Notes under the pieces: model-generated
Told to the model about the DNA's origin: nothing
Seen by the model: only the letters and a program-made list of their open reading frames with translations
Database searches by the model: none
Source of the DNA: Streptomyces sp. MMBL 11-1
GTDB lineage: Bacteria > Actinomycetota > Actinomycetes > Streptomycetales > Streptomycetaceae
Length of the DNA stretch: 64,000 nt
Reading direction: 5' to 3'
Assembly (NCBI RefSeq): GCF_028622875.1
Contig: NZ_CP117709.1
Location: 3,971,001 to 4,035,000, forward strand
Position numbers and translations under genes: made by a program
Shown: positions 7,883-15,375 of the stretch, piece by piece
Position numbering within the stretch: position 1 is the first letter of the stretch
Layout of the letters: every line of letters starts with the position of its first letter

Positions 7883-9438
7883 GCGGCGAGGCCGAACCGC
7901 TCGGCGATACCGGCGCGGTACAGAAGGAACCGGATCGCGTGCTCGGCCTGCTGGGGCACGACGCCGTTCCCCAACGCCTTGAGCTGGGCGGGGCGGGACA
8001 GGCCCGGCACGCCGGTCACGTGGCCGTGGGCGAGGCCCATCATCCACTCGACGAACTCGGCGGTCAGGCGGCCTCGATCGTCAGTTGGCCCGGGTGCCGG
8101 TCGGCCCGTGATCGCTTCCCAGCGCGCGACTGCGGGGGCGTAGACCCCCCAATCGCGTACGGGGAGAGTTCCGGCAGGGCTCGGACCGCCAACCCGAGAG
8201 GAAGGCTCGTATCCGCCTGCTTCCCGTCCTTGCGGGGCTTGGCCCGCCGAGACAGCCACGCCTCGACGGCTCCCTCGCCTTCCTCGTTGTGCGTCGCCCT
8301 TGGGGTTGGTAGCAGGTGCTCGACCTCGTCGGCGAGCGTCGGGCCGTGCCCGCCCTGCTTCCTCTTGTCCGGGTGCTGCGACCCCCCGTTCACCGCGAGA
8401 TTCGAGGTCGGGGTCTTGAGCAGCTGCACGACGGCGGGTAGGCCGTCCTCGAACCCGACTCCCTTGCTGTCCCTCGCTCTGGGCGTCGGCAGGTTCGCGA
8501 TGCGGGCCCGCAACGTGTCGTTGCGGTTCCCGTCCGGGGCCCCCGGCCCGTTCCACTCGCTCGTTGTCGGGGTCGGCAGCAGGCCACGCGATGATGAAAA
8601 CGCGCTCACGCTGGTGCGGGGCCCCGACTTCGGATGCGCGCTGCACGTGCCATTCCGCATCGAGCCCGAGGTCGGCCAAGTCGCCGAGAACGGCGCCGAC
8701 AGCTCGAAGAGTGTCGGCGTCTCCGCCGTCCTCATCCACAGGCGTGCCGTCGAGTCCCAGACTGCGAACGGCCTTGGCGGAGAGGAGTCCGCGAACATTC
8801 TCGATCACTACCAATCGGGGTCGGAGGATGGCTATCGCGCGGGCCACGTGGAACCACAGGCCGGACCTGGTGCCCTTGATCACGCGCTCGGCGGGCGGGC
8901 CCGCCGGGTCGGCGAGGTCGCGGGCGTTGAGTTCGGAAACCGCGGCGGCGGCGGCCATGCCGGACAGGCGCGAAGGGACGGCCCCGGACGGTGCGGCGGC
9001 CTCACACGTGGCGTGGTCGTGGTCGCCCCACCGGCAGTTGCCGCAGAGCAGCGCACCGGCCGGAATGACCATGTCGCCGACCACGCCCGCGCGCTTGCCG
9101 GCGAGGCTCACGTCTTGGCACGGGAAACCGGCCGTCAGGATGTCGACCGGCTCGACGCTCGACCAGTCGACGCGGGTCACGTCGCCGTGGTTGGGCACGT
9201 CCGGCCAGTGGTGCGCCAGGATGCGCGCGGCGTACTGGTGCTTGTCGTCCGGGTCGTACTGGCAGTGCCACGCCACGGTTGCGCCGAGCAGGCCCATAAC
9301 GGCCATGTCGAGGCCGCCGTATCCGCTGCACAGGGAACCGATCCGCAACCCGTCCGGCACGTTGAGGGAGAGCTGTCCGGGAACGTCGGTGAACCGCTCG
9401 GCGATCAGCTGCTCGGCGCGGTCGAGGGTGCGCGTCAT
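7879..9438 (-). CDS. DNA cytosine-5 methyltransferase
   Basis: This 519-aa enzyme should methylate cytosine C5 in DNA, probably to protect phage DNA from host restriction. Visible motifs in order: SLCSGYGGLDMAV (AdoMet, motif I, residue ~35), AGFPCQDVSLAGKR (catalytic Pro-Cys, ~105), ENVRGLL (motif VI, ~215), HQRERVFIIAW (motif VIII, ~275), and QLKALGNGVVPQQAEHAI (motifs IX/X, ~490). A long disordered ADPD/ADAQ-type linker separates motifs VIII and IX. The start is the ATG at 9438, with a 4-base overlap to the upstream gene. No endonuclease partner is adjacent. The linker DNA also encodes the nested frame at 8064-8798. Confidence 0.92.
   Translation of the reverse strand: MTRTLDRAEQLIAERFTDVPGQLSLNVPDGLRIGSLCSGYGGLDMAVMGLLGATVAWHCQYDPDDKHQYAARILAHHWPDVPNHGDVTRVDWSSVEPVDILTAGFPCQDVSLAGKRAGVVGDMVIPAGALLCGNCRWGDHDHATCEAAAPSGAVPSRLSGMAAAAAVSELNARDLADPAGPPAERVIKGTRSGLWFHVARAIAILRPRLVVIENVRGLLSAKAVRSLGLDGTPVDEDGGDADTLRAVGAVLGDLADLGLDAEWHVQRASEVGAPHQRERVFIIAWPAADPDNERVERAGGPGREPQRHVAGPHREPADAQSEGQQGSRVRGRPTRRRAAAQDPDLESRGERGVAAPGQEEAGRARPDARRRGRAPATNPKGDAQRGRRGSRRGVAVSAGQAPQGREAGGYEPSSRVGGPSPAGTLPVRDWGVYAPAVARWEAITGRPAPGPTDDRGRLTAEFVEWMMGLAHGHVTGVPGLSRPAQLKALGNGVVPQQAEHAIRFLLYRAGIAERFGLAA
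8064..8798 (-). other. Nested reading frame with LPTP repeats inside the methyltransferase gene
   Basis: A second open frame on the same strand (244 codons) lies entirely within the methyltransferase gene. It reads TLFELSAPFSATWPTSG, then four spaced LPTP-type units (LLPTPTTSEW, NLPTPRARDSKG, LLKTPTSNLA, LLPTPRATHNEE). This is the pattern of a protein type often seen with phage methylases. Each unit overlays an ADPD-like unit of the methylase linker in the other frame. Its ATG at 8798 has only a weak upstream site, so expression, if any, may need frameshifting or reinitiation. It could be coding or an overprinted relic. Confidence 0.45.
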
Positions 9439-10136
9439 GCGGCCTCGCCCCCCGCCGTGATCGCGGCGAGCTGCTGCGCGAGGGCACCGGACCGCCACGC
9501 CTCGGCGGTCGTGTCCTTCCCGCCCTTGCGCCACGTGATCGCGTACGTGCGCGCCCTGGTCGGCTTGATGACGACGCCGGGCACGTCGAGGACTTCGCCC
9601 GTGGTCTTGTCGACCAGCTTCGCGGCCTCGGCGGCGTCCATCTCGGCGAGCAGTTCCGCGAGCTTCCACGGCTTGACCTCGCGCACGATGCGGGTCGTGG
9701 TCCACTCCTCGTCGGGCCACGTCTGCCGGACCCACCGGGCGAGGGCTTCCTCGTCGGTGACGACCGGCCCCGTCTCGCCCTTGCGCAGTGAGATCGTGGC
9801 GACCTGCTCGCCGGTCGGCAGGGACGCGACGACGCGCTCGGTCCCGTCGCGCTTCTCGGCGGCGTCGAGGGCCCGCTGTGTGCGCGCCTTCACGTCCTTC
9901 TGCGCGGCGGCCACCCGCTCGGCGAGCAGCTTCAACACGGCGGCCTCGGTGGCGAGGTCGCGCAGCGACTCGGCCGGCTGCGCGACGGCGGGCTCGGCGT
10001 CGAGCGGCTGCTCGTCGAACGTCGGCATCGGACCGGCGGCGTCGGCCTCGACCTTGAGCCGCTGCACGCCGAGCGCTTCCGTGATCGTGTCGTAGTGGTG
10101 CTGGGCGATCGGGTCGTCGAACGTCGGCTCGCTCAT
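9435..10136 (-). CDS. Hypothetical protein beside the annealing protein, 233 aa
   Basis: The ATG at 10136 overlaps the ERF stop. The N-terminal 60 residues are acidic and low in complexity. The rest alternates helices and strands (VLKLLAERVAAAQKDVKART, VASLPTGEQVATISLRKGET, VIKPTRARTYAITWRKGG). Proteins of this layout often lie next to recombination genes in actinophages, possibly as nuclease modulators, but I see no decisive motif. Confidence 0.6.
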   Translation of the reverse strand: MSEPTFDDPIAQHHYDTITEALGVQRLKVEADAAGPMPTFDEQPLDAEPAVAQPAESLRDLATEAAVLKLLAERVAAAQKDVKARTQRALDAAEKRDGTERVVASLPTGEQVATISLRKGETGPVVTDEEALARWVRQTWPDEEWTTTRIVREVKPWKLAELLAEMDAAEAAKLVDKTTGEVLDVPGVVIKPTRARTYAITWRKGGKDTTAEAWRSGALAQQLAAITAGGEAA

Positions 10137-11221
10137 GCGCTCGCCGCCTTCGCGGCGTCGAGCAGGTCGTCGCGCATCTCGCGCAGCTGCTCGACGGTGC
10201 CCTCGGCCGACTTGCGCCCGTACTTCGAGCTGAACAGCTGCTCGACCTCGGCGCGGTCGGTCACGCCCGCGCTGCGGGCGGCGTCGTACAACTCCCCGAC
10301 GGCGGCGGCCTGCTCCTCGTTCGGCTGCGGCTGCTGCGGGCGCTGCTGCTGACCGGCGGGCGGCTGCTGCGACTTCTGGGCGGCCTGCCTCTTCGCGGCG
10401 TCGACCTGGTCCAGCTGGGCGACGAACTCGGGCGGGGCCCCGGCGGCGACTGCGGCGGCGCGCACCTTCGCGAACGCCTCGGGCGTCGGTGCCTTCCGGG
10501 CCTGTGCGAGGTAGTCGGGGCGCTGCTGGCGCTGCTGCTGGGCCGGGGCCTGCTGCTCCCACGGGCCCGCCTCGGCGCGGTTGCTGCGGCGCGGCTGCTG
10601 CTGCCCGCCCTGCTGCCGCTGCTGCTGGCCATTGCGGCGCTGCTGCTGGCGGTGCCCGCCCTGCTGGCGCTGCTGGGGCGCGGTGGGGATCGGCGCGGCG
10701 TCCTGGTCGCTGTCGTCGATCGACCGGGAGTCGACCGGGATCATGAACACCCAAAAGAGCATGTACTTGAGGGCCGCGCTCATGGCTTTGTTGGTGCTCT
10801 TGTCGCCGCTGTCCATGGCTTCGCCGGGCAGGGACACGAGCAGGCAGTCACCGGCGGGCCCGTAGATGCGGTACAGCATCTTGAGCACGGTGTGGGTGCC
10901 CTTCTCGCCGCGCGGGCGCTGCCGGTGCTCGACGACCTCGGGCGCGATGAAACAGCCGTGAGCGCGCATCGGGCCCGCCATGGCCGACATGGCGTCGTCG
11001 ACACCCCGGAAGCTGTAGTTCTGCTGGGTGTTCTGCTTGTCCTTGCTGACCGGCATTACGTCCTGCATCACGCCGTGAATGACCTGGAACACGCGCGGCG
11101 CGTCGGCGGGGGCGCCCGACGGCGCGGGTTCGTACGCCGACTGGATGGGCCCGGCGGACGTGCCGAGCACGGGCGCGGGCGCGGGGGCGGGCTGGTTCGG
11201 GTGCAGCTGGGTGACGGTCAC
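10133..11221 (-). CDS. erf: ERF-family single-strand annealing protein
   Basis: This 362-aa recombinase should anneal complementary single strands during phage recombination. The ERF core spans about residues 45-175: FQVIHGVMQDVMPVSKDKQN, NYSFRGVDDAMSAMAGPMR, and the diagnostic GEAMDSGDKSTNKAMSAALK followed by YMLFWVFMIP. A long Gln/Arg-rich linker (QQRQQGGHRQQQRRNGQQQ) leads to a helical C-terminal domain ending LREMRDDLLDAAKAASA. The GTG start at 11221 overlaps the upstream stop. SSB in the same element is the expected partner. Confidence 0.88.
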   Translation of the reverse strand: MTVTQLHPNQPAPAPAPVLGTSAGPIQSAYEPAPSGAPADAPRVFQVIHGVMQDVMPVSKDKQNTQQNYSFRGVDDAMSAMAGPMRAHGCFIAPEVVEHRQRPRGEKGTHTVLKMLYRIYGPAGDCLLVSLPGEAMDSGDKSTNKAMSAALKYMLFWVFMIPVDSRSIDDSDQDAAPIPTAPQQRQQGGHRQQQRRNGQQQRQQGGQQQPRRSNRAEAGPWEQQAPAQQQRQQRPDYLAQARKAPTPEAFAKVRAAAVAAGAPPEFVAQLDQVDAAKRQAAQKSQQPPAGQQQRPQQPQPNEEQAAAVGELYDAARSAGVTDRAEVEQLFSSKYGRKSAEGTVEQLREMRDDLLDAAKAASA

Positions 11222-11592
11222 GGGCGCGTGCTCCTGGTCTTGCGGTGCCGGATGTGACCGGCGAGGCGGGTAATACGGCCGGCGAGGGTGATCGCCGCGT
11301 CGGGGTCGAGCAGGTCGTCGAGGTCGGCGGCGATCGGGGCCTCGGCGGCCAGCGCCTCGCGGCTCCCGTCGGCGGCGGCGGCGCGCATCGCCCGTTCGTA
11401 CTCGGGCACGTCGTGCCCGTAGATCGCTCGGTCGAGGGCGGCGACGTTCTCGCCGTGGTGGGCGAGCAGGGCGCCGAGGTCGTCGGGGGCCTCGACGTAC
11501 GCGAGGGCGAGGTCGTCGAGCAGCTGCTCGGCGCGGGCGGCGATCGGCAGGCGGACGGCGAGGCCGTCGGCGGTGAGCTGGGGGCGAATCAC
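11218..11592 (-). CDS. Hypothetical helical protein, 124 aa
   Basis: The GTG start at 11592 overlaps the upstream stop (GTGA). The acidic helical product (EQLLDDLALAYVEAPDDLGA) ends with a basic tail (GHIRHRKTRSTRP). It is coupled to erf by a 4-base overlap. No family recognised. Confidence 0.55.
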   Translation of the reverse strand: MIRPQLTADGLAVRLPIAARAEQLLDDLALAYVEAPDDLGALLAHHGENVAALDRAIYGHDVPEYERAMRAAAADGSREALAAEAPIAADLDDLLDPDAAITLAGRITRLAGHIRHRKTRSTRP

Positions 11593-11963
11593 TGGTGCAG
11601 CTCCTCGGGCATGGCCGGGGCGTCGAGGGCGAGTTCGCCCGTCGCGACGTCGTAGGCGTGCGGGCGGGTCCAGTCGGCGGCGGGGAACGCACGGCGCAGC
11701 AGGCCGAGGGCGGCGCGGTGCGCGAGCCGGTCGGCCTTGAGCGGCAGACCGAGGGCGTCGTCGAGGGCGACCCACATCGCGACGCGCTGCTCGCCGTCGC
11801 GGTCGGTGTGCACGGGGACGATCCGCACGCGGACGGTGCCGGGGGCGATCTCGTCCAGCTGCCGGGCGAGTACGCCGGTCAGGGCGAGCCGCTTCCGGGC
11901 GGCGCGGGCGCCCGCGATGACCTCGGCGGCGCGGCGGCGGGCGGTAATCTGGGGGGTGTTCAC
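11589..11963 (-). CDS. Hypothetical protein, 124 aa
   Basis: The GTG start at 11963 has a GAAAGAGG site upstream. A basic N-terminal helix (RRRAAEVIAGARAARKRLAL) precedes an alpha/beta part with RVRIVPVHTDRDGEQRVAMW and LLRRAFPAADWTRPHAYDV. It is a small accessory protein early in the leftward unit; function unknown. Confidence 0.55.
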   Translation of the reverse strand: MNTPQITARRRAAEVIAGARAARKRLALTGVLARQLDEIAPGTVRVRIVPVHTDRDGEQRVAMWVALDDALGLPLKADRLAHRAALGLLRRAFPAADWTRPHAYDVATGELALDAPAMPEELHQ

Positions 11964-12033
11964 GATCGGTGCCTCTTTCGGGGTTCGGTCGGGGAGGGCC
12001 GTCCGGGTCGCGACCGGGCGGCCCTTCGCGGTT

Positions 12034-12237
12034 TCAGGCGGCGGCGCGGTGCGGGGCGTCCTGCTCGGCCTGCTGGGCGCGGTGGGCGCGCTCGATGCGG
12101 CGTATGGCGAGTTCGGCCTCGGGCGCGAGGCGACCGGCGGCGCGGTCGCGGGCGATCCGGTCGAGGGCGCGGTCGAGAACACGCCGCGCGTTGGCGAACG
12201 CGACCTCGCGCGGGATGACGGTCGAGGGGCCGGTCAT
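12034..12237 (-). CDS. Small helical protein, 67 aa
   Basis: The ATG at 12237 overlaps the stop of the cro-like gene by 4 bases. The entire product is charged helix (REVAFANARRVLDRALDRIA...AIRRIERAHRAQQAEQ). Its position directly after the cro-like gene suggests immediate-early expression. Function unknown. Confidence 0.55.
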   Translation of the reverse strand: MTGPSTVIPREVAFANARRVLDRALDRIARDRAAGRLAPEAELAIRRIERAHRAQQAEQDAPHRAAA

Positions 12238-12458
12238 GCGGCGGCCTGGGTGCTCGACTCGCGCAGTTTCAGCAGGCGAGAGGCGGGGATGCCGTACTCG
12301 TCCTGGACGGCGGCGGCGAGCCGGGCACTCGGCGCGGTCTTGCCGGTCCACAAACGCCAAGCCGTCACGGGGGCAACTTTCAGCCGGGCCGCGAGGTCTG
12401 TGTAATGCCGGTCGCCTTTGTCGGTGGCAACTGCCACAAGGTGCGCACGGTCGTACAT
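12234..12458 (-). CDS. Cro-like helix-turn-helix regulator, 74 aa
   Basis: The start is the ATG at 12458, preceded by GGAAAGGAA. The helix-turn-helix is at residues 20-45 (YTDLAARLKVAPVTAWRLWTG), followed by KTAPSARLAAAVQDEYGI. It is the first gene of the leftward early unit and faces the repressor gene across a 278-base control region holding two operator types. Position and size fit a Cro-type lytic regulator; which operator it binds is not shown. Confidence 0.75.
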   Translation of the reverse strand: MYDRAHLVAVATDKGDRHYTDLAARLKVAPVTAWRLWTGKTAPSARLAAAVQDEYGIPASRLLKLRESSTQAAA

Positions 12459-12475
12459 GGGCCGTTCCTTTCCGG

Positions 12476-12496
12476 TCAGACAGACAACCTGTCTGG
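12476..12496. promoter_or_regulatory. Operator O1, copy 1 (cro promoter)
   Basis: TCAGACAG and CTGTCTGG (5-base spacer) form an inverted repeat 18 bases upstream of the cro-like start. The block and its flank (GGACAGAAAGTAGCA) match the site at 5275-5318 closely. Confidence 0.7.
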
Positions 12497-12514
12497 ACAG
12501 AAAGTAGCACCTAT

Positions 12515-12530
12515 CTTTCAAGCGTGAAAG
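12515..12530. promoter_or_regulatory. Operator O2, copy 1
   Basis: CTTTCA-AGCG-TGAAAG is a perfect 6+6 inverted repeat, preceded by CTATC. The same CTATCTTTCA sequence recurs at 12723-12732, where it forms the second O2 site over the repressor start codon. Confidence 0.65.
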
Positions 12531-12573
12531 TTAGGGCAGGGGGTCACGGCCTGTGACGGTGGGTGTTTTGGCG

Positions 12574-12602
12574 TTGACAGGCCGGTACGCCCGATACAGA
12601 AT
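12574..12602 (+). promoter_or_regulatory. Promoter for the repressor gene
   Basis: TTGACA (12574-12579) and CAGAAT (12597-12602) are 17 bases apart, a good match to an actinobacterial housekeeping promoter, reading right towards the repressor gene at 12736. The predicted leader is about 125 bases. Confidence 0.6.
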
Positions 12603-12726
12603 CGGACGCACGTTCGAGGTAAGAGCGCAGGTCACTGCCTGTGTTCGAGCCGAAAAGGGGGTGAACCGGTGCGCCGACGCGCCATGTCTCAAGCGCTATG
12701 TTTCGCGCGAGACAGCTACGCGCTAT

Positions 12727-12742
12727 CTTTCACCCATGAAAA
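12727..12742. promoter_or_regulatory. Operator O2, copy 2, overlapping the repressor start codon
   Basis: CTTTCA-CCCA-TGAAAA repeats the O2 half-sites with the same 4-base spacing, and its right half contains the repressor ATG (12736-12738). Binding here would block translation initiation or early elongation of the repressor gene. Confidence 0.6.
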
Positions 12743-13182
12743 ACAGAAAGCGCGACGCGACCGGCCGCGCCGAGCAGTTCGCGGGCTGGCTTCACGACCA
12801 GCTGACCGCAGCGGGGTACGACCTATCGGGACCGCGCAGCGGGGGGAAAAGCCGGTTCGCCGAAGACTCGGGCCTTAGCGCTTCAACCGTCGGCCGGCTG
12901 CTCGACGGCAAGCGGGTCACGGACATGGACGTACTCGCCCGGCTCGCCGATCAACTCGGCATCACCCTGGGCACGGTCCTACTCCGTGCGGGCATCGTCG
13001 ACCACGACGACTTGATCGCGGTACAGGAACCGGAGACCGGCCCCGACGCGATGACCCCCGAACAGGCCGCGACGCGACTCAACATCACCGATCCCCACAA
13101 GCGTGCCGTCTTCGTGTCGATGACGGAAACGCTCCAAGAGCCACCCCCCGACACAGGCGAGGAACGACTCGCAGAGCACTAA
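12736..13182 (+). CDS. XRE-type repressor (CI-like), 148 aa
   Basis: The start is the ATG at 12736 (MKNRKRDATGRAEQF). The XRE helix-turn-helix lies at residues 40-85 (SRFAEDSGLSASTVGRLLDG, then LARLADQLGITLGTVLLRAG), with a short C-terminal segment MTPEQAATRLNITDPHKRAV. It is divergent from the cro-like gene and upstream of the integrase, the usual immunity layout. It probably maintains lysogeny by binding O1 or O2. No peptidase domain is present, so induction would not use RecA-triggered self-cleavage. Confidence 0.78.
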   Translation: MKNRKRDATGRAEQFAGWLHDQLTAAGYDLSGPRSGGKSRFAEDSGLSASTVGRLLDGKRVTDMDVLARLADQLGITLGTVLLRAGIVDHDDLIAVQEPETGPDAMTPEQAATRLNITDPHKRAVFVSMTETLQEPPPDTGEERLAEH

Positions 13183-13198
13183 CCGCACGGAGGCACCG

Positions 13199-13615
13199 TT
13201 GAACGGCCGCAGGATGTTCGCCCCCACTGTCGCCATCCTCGTAGTAGGCATCACGCTGGGCCTGCTCGGGATCTTCCAGGACGGGGGCGACCTGTCGCGC
13301 GCCGGAATCCTGATCGCATTCGCCGCCCTCCCCCCACTCTGCTACTGGCAGACGCAGCGAGCCCATGACGCCGTCGAGGACCAGGTCGCCGACGCCCACG
13401 AAGCCGGTTACCGCCTCGCCCTCGAACACGTCGCTAAGGGCCTGCTCAGCAGGAAATCCGCACCGCCCGACGGCGGGACACGCGTCGAGCCAGTCGACGA
13501 CCGCGCGACCCTCGACCCCGACCTCGGCGGCGGAGCCGCGGGCCCCGTTGTCCCCAGCAACGTGCGCCCGCTCCGGCTCATCCGCCACGACCACGACGAA
13601 CGGAAGATCGTATGA
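13199..13615 (+). CDS. Two-span membrane protein, 138 aa
   Basis: The start is a TTG at 13199 with ACGGAGGCA upstream. Two hydrophobic segments occur at residues 8-25 (APTVAILVVGITLGLLG) and 36-50 (GILIAFAALPPLCYW), followed by a cytoplasmic tail. The gene overlaps the integrase start by 4 bases (ATGA), so the two are co-translated. A lysogeny or exclusion function is possible; I see no specific motif. Confidence 0.6.
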   Translation: MNGRRMFAPTVAILVVGITLGLLGIFQDGGDLSRAGILIAFAALPPLCYWQTQRAHDAVEDQVADAHEAGYRLALEHVAKGLLSRKSAPPDGGTRVEPVDDRATLDPDLGGGAAGPVVPSNVRPLRLIRHDHDERKIV

Positions 13616-15324
13616 CCCTTCCCGACATCCCACCCACGTTCCACGGCTCGGCGCACGCCGGCGAGCCGTGGATCGGCTATATCCGCGTGTCGACGTGGAA
13701 AGAGGAGAAGATCAGCCCCGAACTGCAACGGACCGCAATCGAGCAGTGGGCCGCGCGCACCGGGCGCCGCATCGTCGATTGGATTGTCGATCTTGACGAG
13801 TCCGGCCGCCACTTCAAACGAAAAATCATGGGCGGCATCGAGCGCATCGAGCGCCGCGAGGTGCGCGGAATCGCGGTGTGGCGGTACAGCAGGTTCGGGC
13901 GCAACAGGACCGGGAACGCCGCCAACCTCGCCCGCGTCGAGGCCGCCGGGGGGCTGCTGGAGTCAGCGACCGAGCCGGTCGACGCCTCGACCGCCATCGG
14001 CCGATTCGCGCGCGGCATGTACATGGAGTTCGCCGCGTTCGAGAGCGACCGCGCGGGCGAGCAGTGGAAGGAGACCCACGAGCACCGGCTCGCCGCCAAG
14101 CTGCCCGCCACCGGGCGCGGCCGGTTCGGGTACATCTGGCACCGCCGGGCCGTCCCCGACGCGACCGCGCCGAACGGCATCCGGCTGCAACAGGAGCGGT
14201 ACACCCTGCACCCCGATTACGCGAGCGTGGTCGAGGAACTGTACGAGCGGAAGACCGAGGAGTACGAGGGGTTCAACGCCCTGGCGCACTGGCTCAACGA
14301 AGAGTTGGTCATCCCGACGCTACGCGGCAAGGCGTGGGGGGTGAGCAGCGTCTCGCGGTACCTCGACTCGGGGTTCGCCGCCGGTCTGCTCCGCACGCAC
14401 GACAAGACGTGCCCGTGCGGGTACAGCAGCGGCAAGCGGAGCGGGTGCCCCGACAACCGGTTCATCTATCTGCCCGGCGCACAACCGCGCATCATCACGC
14501 CCGACCAGTGGGAGGCGTACAAGGAACACCGGAAGACCACCAAGGCCACGCCCCCGCGGGCCCGGAAGGCGACGTACCCCCTTACCGGCCTGCTCCGTCA
14601 CGGGTACTGCCGCCACCACATGAGCGCAGCGTCGTACACGTACAAGGGCGAGCAGATGCGCGGCCGAAACCTGGTGTGCAGCCGGAACAAGCACACGAGC
14701 AAGGTCGAGTGCCCGAAGGGCATCAACACCCGGCGCGACTACGTCGAGCGCGAGGTCAAGAAGTGGCTTGAGCGCGAGGCGGCCCCCGGCATCGACGCGT
14801 CACCGCGCCTGCCCGTGCAGCGGACGGAGCCGACCGAGGACCCGCGCGCCCGCGCGCAGCGTGAGCGGGCGCGGCTGCAAGTCGACTTGACCAAGGTCGA
14901 GAAAGCCCTCGACCGACTCGTCATGGACAACGCGTTGAACCCGGAGAAGTACCCGGCCGACAGCTTCGCGCGCGTCCGTGACCAGCTGGCCGGACAGCGA
15001 GGGTCGATCATGAACGCCATGAACGAACTCGGCGAGGTCGAGGCGACCCCGACGCGCGAGGAGTTCGTACCCTTGATCGCTAACCTGATCGAGGCATGGG
15101 ACCTCATGGAGCCGATCGAGAAGAACGCACTTCTGCGACAGATCGTGCGGCGCATCGTGTGCCACGACATCCGTACGGAGGGGTCGCGCTGGATCGAGGT
15201 GCGGGTCGAGGTGCACCCCGTGTACGAGCCGGACCCGTGGGCCCCGATCGCGGGCGAGGTCGTCGCCCGGAAGGACGAACCGGCCGAGGTCGACGACCGC
15301 GCCGACGGGGAAACCCTGTTCTGA
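13612..15324 (+). CDS. int: Large serine integrase
   Basis: This 570-aa site-specific recombinase should insert and excise element 1. The resolvase-type catalytic domain has GYIRVSTWKEEKISPELQ (nucleophile Ser near residue 27), YSRFGRNRTGN and EFAAFESDRAGEQWKE. The recombinase domain follows (GRGRFGYIWHR...), then the zinc-ribbon region with CPCGYSSGKRSGC and YCRHHMSAA...CSRNKHTSKVECPKG, and a coiled-coil motif around residues 420-470. The C terminus ends 36 bases before the interrupted host gene, so the attachment junction directly follows its stop. Length and domains are those of the large serine integrases of Streptomyces phages. Confidence 0.93.
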   Translation: MTLPDIPPTFHGSAHAGEPWIGYIRVSTWKEEKISPELQRTAIEQWAARTGRRIVDWIVDLDESGRHFKRKIMGGIERIERREVRGIAVWRYSRFGRNRTGNAANLARVEAAGGLLESATEPVDASTAIGRFARGMYMEFAAFESDRAGEQWKETHEHRLAAKLPATGRGRFGYIWHRRAVPDATAPNGIRLQQERYTLHPDYASVVEELYERKTEEYEGFNALAHWLNEELVIPTLRGKAWGVSSVSRYLDSGFAAGLLRTHDKTCPCGYSSGKRSGCPDNRFIYLPGAQPRIITPDQWEAYKEHRKTTKATPPRARKATYPLTGLLRHGYCRHHMSAASYTYKGEQMRGRNLVCSRNKHTSKVECPKGINTRRDYVEREVKKWLEREAAPGIDASPRLPVQRTEPTEDPRARAQRERARLQVDLTKVEKALDRLVMDNALNPEKYPADSFARVRDQLAGQRGSIMNAMNELGEVEATPTREEFVPLIANLIEAWDLMEPIEKNALLRQIVRRIVCHDIRTEGSRWIEVRVEVHPVYEPDPWAPIAGEVVARKDEPAEVDDRADGETLF

Positions 15325-15375
15325 CCAGGGCTTTTTTATTTGCCCCTTTAGAACCACAGTTCCACGTGAACGCCT
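15325..15375. other. Right attachment junction of element 1
   Basis: Integrase ends at 15324 and homology to an acyl-CoA synthetase resumes at about 15360 (FHVNAWG). The intervening AT-richer TTTTTTATTT stretch does not resemble the host gene. The crossover must lie in or near this interval. The exact core needs the left junction or the empty site, which are outside the window. Confidence 0.65.

Noticed and set aside
7165..10095. A 976-codon plus-strand frame opposite the methyltransferase and replication genes.
   Set aside because: It is a high-GC antisense shadow, rich in Gly/Arg/Val, with no domain signal; the minus-strand genes have clear motifs and overlapping starts.
15356..15370. CCACGTGAAC at the element 1 junction resembles parS.
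   Set aside because: It has three mismatches to the 14-bp consensus and is explained by the conserved FHVNAWG codons of the synthetase.
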